From positions 17,642,458-17,706,457 of the forward strand of contig NC_091096.1 of the NCBI RefSeq assembly GCF_024713975.1: a stretch of DNA of 64,000 bases, in the 5' to 3' direction. The notes beneath the pieces were generated by a model that searched no databases, had not been told where the DNA came from, and was given only the letters and a program-made list of their open reading frames with translations. A program made the translations under genes and the position numbers. Source of the stretch: Paralichthys olivaceus (taxonomy: Eukaryota > Chordata > Actinopteri > Pleuronectiformes > Paralichthyidae). Shown here in pieces: positions 12,606 to 25,600 of this stretch (position 1 is the first letter of the stretch; each line of letters begins with the position of its first letter).

Positions 12606-14021
12606 CTAGCTATTTCATGAGCTTGAAAATTCCAAAATGAAATAAATAAACTTTTCTGTCATGTGATATGTGATTCCATATGAATATCTGTATTTCCTGT
12701 TAGTCATCTTCACCCATGCTGTTGTTGAATTAATACAGAAAGACACACACAAGAACACAAACTCATTTCAACATCACTCTGTAATGTATAACTGCTTTAG
12801 AAAAAATACGTACCATACATATGAGATACAGATTTTTAAAAGCAAATATATATTAATTGGATAAAATGTTACAGTCTGTACAATCACCACCTCTGTCTAC
12901 TATATATGATTCATTATACATGATTTTTTTAAACAGTGAAATCATGAATATATCAAATAAAATGACTTCGTGATGAGGATTTGTAATTAGGCTTAGAGAG
13001 ACAACACTCGTCAAAGGCTGCACCGGCGAGAGAAAACACTGTGAGAGCTGTGGTAGCAAATGTGGCAGAAATTCAGGGGCTGGAGCTCAATACAGGATTA
13101 AAAAACTTAATGTCATGGACGGTTGGATTTGGCACATACAGCATTACTTGAAAACAATTAAGCGTTTGCTGTGGAGGCAAAGAATAAACTTAAAGCTTTT
13201 CAACACAGATGATCAGGTACAACTTTTACAGCAAAGACCATTATCCCCCTCTTACTTTTCACTTTTGGCATTTCACTACATAGCTTGATGGACAAACATA
13301 ACATAAAAAGGCAGCTCTTTGAATAATGAACACATTTCCTTTTCGAAACAAGTGCATGCTGTAATTATAGTTCCTCTTCTGCAAAGCCTTAAGAAGGCTG
13401 TAAACTTATCTCGACATCTACAGATGTTCATGTGGTTTCTGCAATCTTGCCCAGGGTATTTTCAGAGATCTGAAAGAAAATCTGGGGGGGTATATTTGAA
13501 GGAAACATTAGTATAAAACAAATGCACAAACACAAATGTCCAATTCTCATTCAAAATTCTCAGCAGTGGTTTGGTGACAGTACTGTGGTGACTACAAAAG
13601 CCTGACTATGAGGACATTGGAAGGAATCGTGTTGCTCAGTGGGAAGGAATGCAGATTTTCCTGCAGCAAAGGTTCCTGGAACAAAAACGGCCGTTTGCTT
13701 CTGAAACTGTATCGTCAGCATTCATTATTTCCTCTCTAATAGTGTCTGTGAAAACATTCTCCAAGTCTCAGAGCAACACACACACATAAGCACACACCCA
13801 TGCAGGGAGGTGAGACACCACACAGCGTCCCTGCCTTCACCTCTGCTCTGGGAGGCAGAGGGAACATGCAGGTCTGACTGAACCAGGCAGGAGTGAGGTG
13901 GTGGGTGACGGAATGAAGAGAAACTGTAGGAATCAGAGCAGGATCTGCTGGAGTGTGCGGCAGTGATTGTTTGAGCTCGTATGAGTCCAGATGGACGTGG
14001 GCAAGCAATGAAACCTGGAAG
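12606..14021 (-). other. Intergenic sequence and probable sorbs3 3' UTR
   Basis: Lies directly downstream of the sorbs3 stop codon (TGA at 14024-14022, minus strand). No convincing poly(A) signal (AATAAA on the minus strand) was found close to the stop, so the UTR end is not fixed. No protein-like open frame is present. Confidence 0.4.
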
Positions 14022-14274
14022 TCAAACTGGTGCCACATAGTTCCCGGGAAAAGTCCCAAAAGCACGAGTCCGTTCTGACGTACCTACAGAGAAGAGAGCA
14101 CAGGTTGTGGTCACACAATATAAACACACACATTCAAACACATATTGAAAATCTAAAACAATGTACAGTTTACCATGGCAATTATATCTGCAATGTTTCA
14201 TGGTGTCCACTAGAGGGGCTACTGACACCACAAAACTGATTATATTGAAAAAATACTTATTATTTATCTAATAA

Positions 14275-14333
<59 letters not shown>

Positions 14334-17300
14334 ACTTTCCACATTGCTGTACAATCTACAGAAGGGAACAAATTAAAGGAAACACCTGAATAATTTACAA
14401 ATCGTGGGACCAATGATAAGGAAATTGTTCCATTTGTCACCCATCTTTTAAAAAAGCCCCCTTCACCATGTGGTTTTCACAGGATATATATTTAAGGAGT
14501 TAAAGTTTTCAAATAACTCTTTATTCTTACCTACAAACCAGCCATCATCACATTTCTCCATCACTTGTACAATGTCTCCTTCTCTGAGCTCCAACTCGTC
14601 TGAATTCTGTGGTCTGTAGTTGTAAACAGCTTTGTATCTAAAATTAAGAACATAAAATAAACACGTGTTCCGAGCCACAATTTCAACAAAGCTGTAAAAC
14701 TGGTCTGCACTGCAACAATGTGAGCAAACAAGAACATTTCAATCTCAAGACGTACGGTTGGCGTTGCACCACTGTTGAAGTGGAGTTGTTTGGGAAGTGT
14801 GTTTGCAGCAGGGAGTTGACATGTGGATTAGACGGAGCAGCTTGGTTTGGTATTGCACCCTAAAAATACAGAAACCTCATGTCATGAATTACGAAATGAG
14901 GAATGATGAGCCACACTCTGGTCAACATAAACAGTAACACCATGGGTGAGGACGTGCAGCGACTTTCTCAGAGAGGCAGTGAGAGCAGACCTGCGAGGGT
15001 TCAGTGTATCTGGAAGTGTTCGCTGCTGTGGCTCCTGATCTGTGTGCAGATGCTGAGGACTGAGTGGAGGGGGAAACTGCTCTGGCTGCGGAGCTCTGGT
15101 TTGGCAAGTGTGTCCCAGCCCAGTGGTTGTTCTGGTTGGTGGGTGAAGCAGTTTTGTAGGTGCTGTGCGGCCACTGATTTGCCATTTCTCTGGGTGCTGT
15201 TGTCTGGGTGGGAGAGCGTGACTGTGAAGCTGGGTAGCTGTAAGGTACAGGTGAAGATGGTTTCAGGGGGGAGTGCTCAGGTCTGGGGCTGAGGGAGGTG
15301 GGGGAAAATGGTGAACGGGGTGAGTGGAGTGGACGTCCTGGACTCTGGGGTCCAGGGGAGACGGGAGACATGGGGCCTGGTGAGTAGTCGTCTGTGGAGT
15401 ATTTGGTGCGAGGCATCTTGTTGACCTGGACGTAGTTGGCTGGGAAGATGCCGCTCCGGCTGGTCCCTGAGATCCTCCCTTCCATCCACTTTTCATCAAC
15501 TTGCCTGGTAATATTGATCACCTCACCCTGAGGAGACATAAAGAGGATTTTGAACAATTAACAATTACACAAACAGTTAACGACCACAGCATCAGTCTTA
15601 CATCGCAAACCTCTGAACATGTTATGGATGTTTTTAAATCTGCACAGAGGAGCTTTTCACTCTGACCATCTTTACTGTTACTAACTTTTAGTTTCTGACA
15701 GCATGAAGCCACTTTTCATTCCCACATTGTATACAGTATAAGTGTACCCCTGGTGCAAATTCCCAATTTTAGTTTTAATAATAATTTAAAAGACAAACTG
15801 TGTAATATTTTGGGAAATATGTTCATTACTTTATTATTATGAGAATTAGATTAAAAAGATTCATATCACTCTTCATCCTGTCTGTAAATATGCAATACCA
15901 TTGGCTCGCTCATTGGCTATATCGTGATGACTGATTAGTCAGATATTATTATACAGTGGAGTCTTGTCATCACTACCATGAAATCATAACAATCTTAAAT
16001 GTCAGTTAATGAGCTGAGGCTCAAGTTGGGGGATTTTGTTACTATACTTTTGGAGATTTACACAAAAATGTCTTGGCATAAACACATATATGACTAATGA
16101 AAAGAACAATCTTACAGAAAATTAGATGAGAAAAATGATATCACAACTGAAGCCAGAGTCATTAATCGTTTAGTTTAGCTCAGCACAAGGGGAAGAAACA
16201 GCTAATCCATCAACCAGTGCCTCCAACACTCACTAATTAACATGCTCACATCACCAAGCATCAATGTCTCCAATTTGTACAACAACATGTCAACAGTTTA
16301 GCTTGGGCCAATCTGTCAGAGCCTCACAGGATTGGATCAAATTACTTTAACACATAAGAAACTTTGCCAACTACCATTTATTCTCCTCCATATAAAGAGC
16401 CTGGTTTATTATAAAAACTGTGAACACTAAAATAGGTTTTTGTGTTATCTGTTGTCTTGCATGTGATTCTTGTGCTGAATCTCTGGTCAATGTATCTGTG
16501 CAAAATGTTCACATGCATCAAGTCTTATATAAATATATATATATTGATATTGTGATGTCTTGCTATTTGTTTATTGTTGTCACATTGTTCCTCTTGAGCT
16601 GTTGCCCTTGCTTTCATGTAAGACAGATATGTGTGTCTTTATAGTTTCCATTACTTATATTTTGTCTGTATTTTCAGTGGTTTTATTCCTAATGTATGCA
16701 CTTTTATTCCCTGCCCAGGGACTACAGATCAAACTTAGCCTCTGTAGCTAACTCTGGACATATTTTCAGAAATATTATAAATATGCACTGTCAAATAAAG
16801 TAATAAAGTAAAGCAACAGCTGCGCTCAGCCTTTGTAAGTTCTCGATGAGGAAGGAAAGCATTTTCCTGTCTGTGGCTGCTCCAATGACCAGCGAGGTTA
16901 CTCACTTTACGAAAAGACAGTTCAACTGGTAGGTCTGCGTTGAAGTTGTACAGAGCCACAGCTTCTCCATAGTCCAACACCTGGAGAGTGGGAGACTTGA
17001 TAGGTGTCGGCTTCTCAGTAGGGGGAAGAATCTATGAGGGGAAGAAGAAAAGTTTTTAATCACATGGGTTTAGATTTAAAAAAAACACACTGCAGATCAA
17101 ATGTGAAACATTAAATAATTCACCTCTACATAAGATGTGGGGAAAATGCCAGCTCTTCCATGATGTTCTCCCTCAAACCAGTTGGCATCAACCTGCCTGT
17201 GGATGTAAACAATGTCGCCTTTCTGCAGTGTGAGCTCCCTGAAGAAAAGAAGAGAATTTAGATTTAATCCAGAGTTTTAAATCTGATATTTCCATAACTT

Positions 17301-20300
17301 CATACTTCCTTTCAGCGATGTAGATGAGTACGTATGACAGGACATGTGCGATCATTTTACCAGCTCACAGTGGAACTCACTTGGGGGACTGAGCCTGGAA
17401 ATTGAACTTGGCTCGCGCTGCTTTCATCTGGAAAAAACAAACAAATTCACTTAGCGGTCATTTGAACAGATGCCCTTATCATATGAACAATTTAGGGTCT
17501 ATTCAGATCACAAAAACAAAAATCTTTCCCAGCCCTTCACGTCACACAAAGGTCACAAACGCACCTTCTTCTCATCTTTCTTTGGCGGCAGCTCCATGGT
17601 TTCATTTGCAGGGGAGAGACGTTCTACTGTAGAGCACAGTGAAATGAGTGGAGTCTAAAACATGCTACTTTGTTCCACACATGTTGTTTTTGAACGTGTT
17701 GCTATAAATGCAATCACAGTCTTGACGGCCAAAGTTCTAAAGGGATCTTGCAATTTCCAGGAAAACAATTGGAAAAAGCTAATCTGTAATCAGTTCTTTT
17801 GAGTTTCACTTCCTTTTTTTTTTGTGGGCTTCCTCCACACCCATCTGCATCTGAAGCACTTTCTCTTTCTACAGGAGAAACACTGCAAAAGCTTTCCGTG
17901 ATCACATCAGCCTCATCTAAAATGTAAAATACCAGAGCAGGAGACAACAGAGGCAATGAAGGAGGATCCTGAGACCGTCAGACTACATTAGTTTACTTCA
18001 AGATTTTATCAGATACATAAGCAGCCTGATCAGCTGATGGCTGGCTCACTGAAAGTGCATGTGTTCTTGTGTGGGATCAAGAAACTTGTGGAGAGTACTG
18101 ACAGAAATAGACTTTAAATAAGGGTTCTTTTCAAAATCATTATCAAATGGAACAGTTGGTTTATTTGCATGTGTGTTGAGGAGAAAAACAAACTTTATTT
18201 ACCACATGTGGAAGCAGAAGCCAGTGACGTGCCGACAGAGCGATGGACAGGCTGCTGTGATGCTGGTGAACTGCTGAACAAGTCAGGAAATGATTAGTGT
18301 TTGATATTTACATTACTGTCAATGTGTCAGCCAATGAGGAAGAGGGGTTTCAAAGGGCAGACAGACACACACACAGTGTGTGTGTGTGTCTGTGTGTGTG
18401 TGGTTTTCCTGCAGAAGTTTGCAGCTCCTGGATTTCATACATTGGACAGAGATGAGACAAACAATCACACAGTCTAAAAGGACGTGTCGATGATACTGTG
18501 TGACTCGTGTTGTTATCTTTCAACTGAGAATCTGGATTGGATGAGGTTTGCAGTATAAATTATCTTCACAGCCGTGAAACTCAATTCATGATCAGAATCA
18601 CGAGTCTGGTTTTTTTTTGTGCCTGAGTTAAGAATGAACCCAAAACCCCCCAAAAAAGCTTCCTGCAGGGCTTCCTCCCAACTCATTTGCATATTTCCAG
18701 CCAGTGTTTGAAATGATTCCAGGGTCTGCAGCTGGATGTGCACACACACACACACACACAGCTCGTCCGGATAACAGGAAACTGCAAAAACAAATGGACT
18801 GTTTCTTTGCTCGCTGATGCAAGATTTAATATCATACGTCCTTAGCAACAGACTCTTAAAAACGTTAAAGCCCCTTGTCCCACCTCATCAGTGAGGTCAA
18901 AACCCATGAGATCAACTTCGCAAACAACAGCGAGAATCCGCCAAGAATGCGTCACACACACATGGTGAGAAATGTGGAATGCTGTCTGCTGTTTGAAGCA
19001 ACAAATACTGTACTTGAGCTTGTTACAGCTCACCAGCCTCCTAAGAGCGTCTAACGCAGAGAGTCACCTGATCAACTAACAGGTAGCCCGCAAAGCATTA
19101 CTGCTCGGTCCAATCACAGTGCTCGGTTTCCTAAAGCAGGAAGCAATGGGCAGTTTCTTCTGCTTGATGAGGCGAAATCAAAGTAGATTAAGAAGCCAGC
19201 TGTTGTGCTCGGAGCTCTGTTATGTGGAGAATGACCCAGGCTTCCCCATTAACCTGCCCTGCATGTCTCCATATAATACAACCACCACTTTAATAGCTAC
19301 TATGCATCTCCATCAAAAATAGGATTTACATTTAATTATGATTAAAACTAGTTCTGTCCGTCTCCCTGGACTCCACTTGTCCACTTGTTGATGCATAAAC
19401 TACATCCTGGCAGCACAGAGGAATAAGAAACAAGAAAAACTTAAGAATAACTACAAATAAGTAGAAGAAACATTTCACATTCATAGTCAGTATAAAGGCC
19501 CTGACTCTACTAATAACTGTCCTGTATGTGTAATCTGCGAACTTTGAGCACAATGATACAATAGCACTCTGTCATGAAACACAACACAATTAATGCAGAA
19601 AATCACTTTGTTTTCACTCTTTCAATGGAATCTACTGTATAAAATGCATTTTGAATAATAAAAACATGGTTAAAGGGGCAGTGAAGTCATTATGACAAAC
19701 TCTTTATCAGTAGGAGTGATCATACCACATTGCTTTCTTCAGGAATGTTGTCACTGACCTGTAGTTTGCAGTTTCAGCTGCTGGATCCCGGCCTCTGGCC
19801 TCCTGCAAGCAGAGTGAGCATTAAACACACGGCACTTCTGTATCTCACAGCTCGGAGGAAATCTCACAACAACTCAGACAAAGTAGAGGTGCTGACCACT
19901 CCCATGGGAGCAAGAAATCCCCTGGGTCCTATCCTCCTTGTGCTAGAAGCAGCACCACTCATCATCTGTCTGGGCTGCCTGTGATCTCAGAAACATTTCA
20001 GCCCATGAAGCTGATTTGATAAGACAAGAATCAGGCACAGCATGAGAATCTACAACAATTTTTTTGTCAGGGTTACATCCAAGCTGGTGAAGGATTGCAA
20101 GGGGAATTTCAAAATCAAAAATTTGGATTTAAGGCTGATGATTTGACTGATTCGAAAAGTTCTTCCTCCTTGCCAGCCAGATTGCTGGGGGGGTGGGTTG
20201 TTTGGGGGTGGTTGGCGTGCAGGGGGGGTGATTAACACAGCAGATCAATCGGAGTGCAAGGCAGGCAGGCGATATCAGGGCTGTCATCCAGGTCACAGAG

Positions 20301-22649
20301 GGAGAAACATGTCATACGTGATCAAAGCTTGAGCAAGCAGAAGGATCTCACTGACACACAGGCTTTCATTGGGAGTGGGATGGGGGGTGAGAGTGGAGGT
20401 GGGATTCTGCTAGAACTGAGGAAGGAGGGATGCTTCAGCAGAGAGAGTCAGGAGGGGGGCTCAGTACCTCACCCCGGCCTCGATGTTGCTTCTTCTGGGA
20501 AAGCCTCCTCTCCAGGCCCTGGATCTCCGAGTCCAGCTCAGCCTCAAACCGACTCAGCTCAGAGACCAGGCTGGCCTGAGCCCAGAGGAATGGTGGAGTT
20601 GGAAGGGGAACAATTAAAACAAAAGTACAGAGTCTGGTGTTTGGAGCTAATGGTGTCCCTTATTCAATCGTTTAAAAATGTCAATCTTGGTGGAGAGAAA
20701 AAGCCAGAAAGACAGAAATGAAAGTCAAAGCTGCTCACCTCAATAGAAGGAGACTTTGATTTCTCAGGCTGTATCTTCGGGGACAAATACGTCTGAGGAG
20801 ATAAAAAGAAAACAACATTTAGTGTTTGAACTTGCTCACATACACCTACCAACCAATGCTGGATTATCAAGCAGGCACTGTCTCAGCCTCTGGGGGCCCA
20901 TTAAAAAAAATTGTTTGGGAGTTTTCACCAATGTCAACCAATTGGGCTCATATTTTCCTTTGTCACTCTAACAGTTAAATCCCAGTCATACTGCTACGAT
21001 AACTTTTGATCTATGCCAAATGGGTTAGTTTTTCACCTCTATCTGTTTGTTGGTTTGTAAGCAACATTACATTAAAACAAAACAAAGCGGATCTCCATGA
21101 AACGTGGTGGAAGGACGTGTGGGTCAGGGAAGAAGGTGAATGCAGGATTTTTCTTTAGCATTGTGAGACATTTTAAACATGTTCACAGTTTTCTCAGGGA
21201 ATAACCCATGGATGATGAAAAGGTCAGGCTGTTTTATGAACAAGACTTTATGTATTCTAACAGCCAAGGGCATTACTTTGGGTTGAATGTTGGGTGTGTT
21301 GAAGTTAATTATTATTATAGTTGTATTATTTTTCAGCAATGAATAATCGCTTGATATACCTTAGAAATATCACTAATAATGTGGCAAACTAATACTAGCT
21401 AGTAGCCCAAATAGCTACAATACATTTAGGGTAAAAAGTTAGTGTTAGTTAGTGCTGCAAATGAATATACTCTTTATACTCTGCTCTCATTGTTTTTATC
21501 TGTAAAAACCTTGGCTGAATGTCTCTCTGAATGCTAAGACCCTCCCCTCACTCGAAGTCATCTTTGCCACCATCACAGACTGTCGTGTCCCTGTGAAGCA
21601 GCACAACACCTGATATGGTCTCTTTTTTCTTTTTTCAATGCCGTCCAAAGGAAAGAACATTGGCCACTATCATAGAGAGGAAATTAAATGAGTCCCCATG
21701 CTGTGAGCCATTATACACCACAAGAGGTTAACACCATAATACAGATCACAAGACACTTCAGCTCCCGTGGGGGAGTGGAAACAAAGATTCCTTTACTCAC
21801 AGGCGCAGACACACAGAACAATATGCACCAGATCTGGGACAATGTTGCAAGAGCCGTTAGAAAAACTCGAGAGGTGTTTAAACACAGAGAAACTACGCGG
21901 CTGCACGCACAGTTTCTGCGAGACAATAAATTACCCCCAGAGGTAAACAAATACTGCATGAGTCAACGTGTCACGGGCTAGAAACGATAATAAAAATACT
22001 GATCGTGTCTTTTCTTGTCTCTAAATGAATGAAAGAATTAAAGGAGCGAGCACACCTCATCTGGTACACTGGTGAATGATCACACTCACAAGTCATTAGA
22101 AAGCTCGCGTGAGAACATGAAACACGAGGATTTAAAGTCTTAATCCTTAAAGAAAAGGTGCACATCCTCAAACCTGTTTTTAAGATCCACACTGGAGTAA
22201 ACAGTGCGAGACCACAAGAAGAATTCCTGTGATTGGAGCTAACACTGATGAAATACAGAGGATCACGCAGAGGCATTTTATTCTGCTGGAATCAGAGTGA
22301 CATCACAGCTTATTTTTTAACTCTGACTGCATGTGAGGTCGTACCTGGCTCTGGATCTCTGAAGTGCTGTTCTTTCCCGGTTCAAAGTCGAATATGCTCT
22401 TCGGCTGAGGGTGCTGCTTTCCCAGGTCTGACAGCTTATCTACATCCTCGCTCCTGAAACACAACACCCCACGCACACACACACACACACCATAGACAGC
22501 AACTTAATCATGGCTTCATTGTGAACGCCTGTAAAAACAAATCCAAACTTGTCTCTCCCACACGTTTTCCCTCCACTTGGCCTGAGTTTTGGTTGGTATT
22601 CAGGTGAAGACGTCTCCTGCAGACTTTATCTGATGAGAAGTCTGAATGC

Positions 22650-22683
<34 letters not shown>

Positions 22684-25600
22684 AGTCTACAAGCAGTTGT
22701 TGAAAGAAATTGAAAACTATTGCAAAAATAAACATCAGTATAATGTTAAAACTCCTCTCTTTCAAAATTCAGTGGTACCATATGTACATATACTTTTCTA
22801 GTCTTGATGACCACTTAAAGTACTTCACAATACAGTTTTGTCATCCACACATTCAGACATTAATGCAGTGCATCTATGCACAACACTGTCTCTAACACAT
22901 ATCACTCATACACTGGTGCCACAGCCGTCAGGAGCACTTTGGCATGTGGATTGAGGGAGACTGGGATTGAACCGCTGACCTTCTGGTTTGAGTATGACCC
23001 GCTCTACCTCCAGAACCACAGCCACCCCAAGAATATATACACTGTATAAAGATGGATGACATCTTAACTTCCTCGCTTGCACTATTTAGAAATGAAGCTG
23101 AAATATCCCAAATATGCGCTGTGTATGTTTCACCCCATTTTTATAGCATCATATAACAAATTAAAAACCAAACTTACTGGAAAACATCAGCTGACTTAAA
23201 CAAACATCAGTGTGATAATAATTATCTAAAATGACAGAAATCATCTTTGAGAACATTTTATTGGACATGCACTTTTTAGTTATGTCTTTGTGACTTAGAG
23301 TAGGTGGAATTCATTTATTCATCTATACTGCAGCCAGCCACCAGGTGGCGATTGAGGCCAATTGGCTCCACTCTTGGGGAGCTGTCATGTCATCCATCTT
23401 TATATACAGTCTAAGATCTTTACAGTCTTGGTGCTAAATTAAGCTAACTGGATGCTGGCTGTAGTTATATACTCATACTTTAGAGAACACAAGAGCCTCT
23501 AAGCCAGAGTAAAATAAGACAACATGTCTGTTCCTTAAAGTTTGCCTCCTGTTTCTGAGAACTCCTCTGTGTATGCTTTGGGGCCCAGGGCTTAATTTTC
23601 TTACCACAGTGTAAAAATATGCTGCTCGGGTTGACTCACAACTTTATTAAATTGCCCAGAAAATGAGTGATTGTCAATCTGTCGGCATGTGCCGTGTGAT
23701 GCTCTGGCAATTTGCCTCCGTCTTCTCTTCAATGCATGCTGGGATATGTTAATCCACCCTGTGACCCTGAAGCAGTCATATCAAATCAGTGCAAACTCAC
23801 CAGTCTGGTAGAGCTCCATACGGTGTTAGTCTGAACAGATTCTTGTCTGTGTCGCTGCTTTCTTCCGTGCTGGCGGATAACTGGAGCCCTGCAGATCAGT
23901 GCAGATTAGTCTTGAGTATAAACTGATTATGGATCCACGGACAAGGACAACAATGTGGACTTTGGTGAATTCACTTACTTTCGGCTGACCATTGCTCAGA
24001 CTCTTCCAGCTCCAGCTCTATTAAATAAATACATAAAAGACCCTTTTTTTGAGAACTTTGACAAATTGATCAAAATATCATTGTTTTACATTCACTTGTA
24101 CTCTTTCTTGTTGTGAGACCTAACCCACTTTTAGTGTTAGTGTTAGTTTAAGCTTAGTTCAGTGTCATCCAAAAAAAAAACAAATTTATAAAACAAAACA
24201 ATATACTTATTCACATTCCATGAATGAATAATGAGCAGGAAGAAGATACATCTAAATCTAAAATGTAATTATATTTGAGCAACATTTTACATAATTGTAC
24301 TGGGAAATTCCACATTTTCACATGAACATAGATACAAATGTAGTGTGTGCATATAGTGTGCATATAGACTTTTCAAATTAAGTTAAGTTTCAACACATGT
24401 GACTTGATGAACAGTCAGATAGTATGTTCTCTTGTATTAACTCTATAATTCTTATCACTCTCTTCTCAAATAACAAACATACCAGTGCAGGATTATTTAC
24501 TTAAACGAGTCAAAGCAGTCATTCTGCAGATATTAGTTCTGCTGATATCTTAATGTAAAAGCAGCTTTCCAATGTTTATTTTAACTACTTTAGTGGAAGG
24601 TTCACCTCGGTACAACAGTGATCCCGGCTTTGCTCCAGCAGAGATCATCACCAGCACTTCTACAAGTGGTTTGTTCACATGATGAGTTACACAGCATCAG
24701 TGAAATGTGTTATTGTTGAAGAAGACAAATCACAGAGGCAGAAACGTCCCACTGAAACCTTCTCTCTGCTCTGATGCTGCCATCAACCACACAAGTAACG
24801 AGGAATGCGTTTCTATTACGCAACATGTGACCGAGAAAAATGAGGAGCTAGATTTTCAAGTGGCTGGGATCAGAATTATTGTCAGATCTAATGAAAAAAA
24901 TGACATCAGACTTTAGGGATGTTTCATTATGTTTCATTTTGATTTTGCACTGGTCTGTTTGCTGGATCACCTCAGCTGTACCTGACACTGACATAGAGGA
25001 ATTCACTCTGGATTTGAGTGTGTGAGAAGAGGAGGAGGAGGAGGAGGAGGAGGAGGAGGAGGAACATGCTTACCCTCTGGCTTCTTGTGGATCTGTCTGA
25101 ACATGCTCTTGTACCAGTCTCTGGGCTTGTTCACACTCTGGTATGAGAAGAGAGGGGAGGTGCAGAAAGTAAACAAACCTGTCAAATAAGTCTTTGAGAA
25201 ATGTAACATGTAGGATATAATAAGAGTATATTCAAACTACAAATACTGTTGACTACAAATGTGTTGTTATAGGCCTCCGTCAACCAGATGGAGGCCTATA
25301 ACTCCAGACCTTTGAGTTTGACCACTGAAATCTGAACAGTCAATCAAACTAAATGTTCCAAAAAATGGAAACTCCCCAAAAAACAAAGACAGACTTTAAA
25401 GATGAAGTTCGAGAGACCAAGACATTTTTGTAAAGCCATGACCTTGCCCTTCGACCTTACACCACCAATTTGAAGACAATCCTTCGGCCATTCTTGAGAT
25501 ATCGTGTTCCTCAAGAATGGGACAGCCGGTCAGCGTGAGAACATAATGCCTCCGGCAACTGGCCATCATGGGTGCGGAGGCATGAAAGTGTCTTAATAAT

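Noticed and set aside
14903..15292. 129-codon plus-strand frame
   Set aside because: Antisense to the Ser-Pro linker exon of sorbs3.
17714..17956. Minus-strand frame with acceptor TTTTAG and [11 protein letters not shown], first taken as a sorbs3 exon
   Set aside because: Exon 18203-18270 joins directly in phase to 17565-17626 without it. The frame has no good donor that keeps phase. It could at most be a rare alternative exon.
20254..20721. 155-codon plus-strand open frame
   Set aside because: Antisense to the sorbs3 exon 20468-20575. No domain, low-complexity Gly/Ser content.
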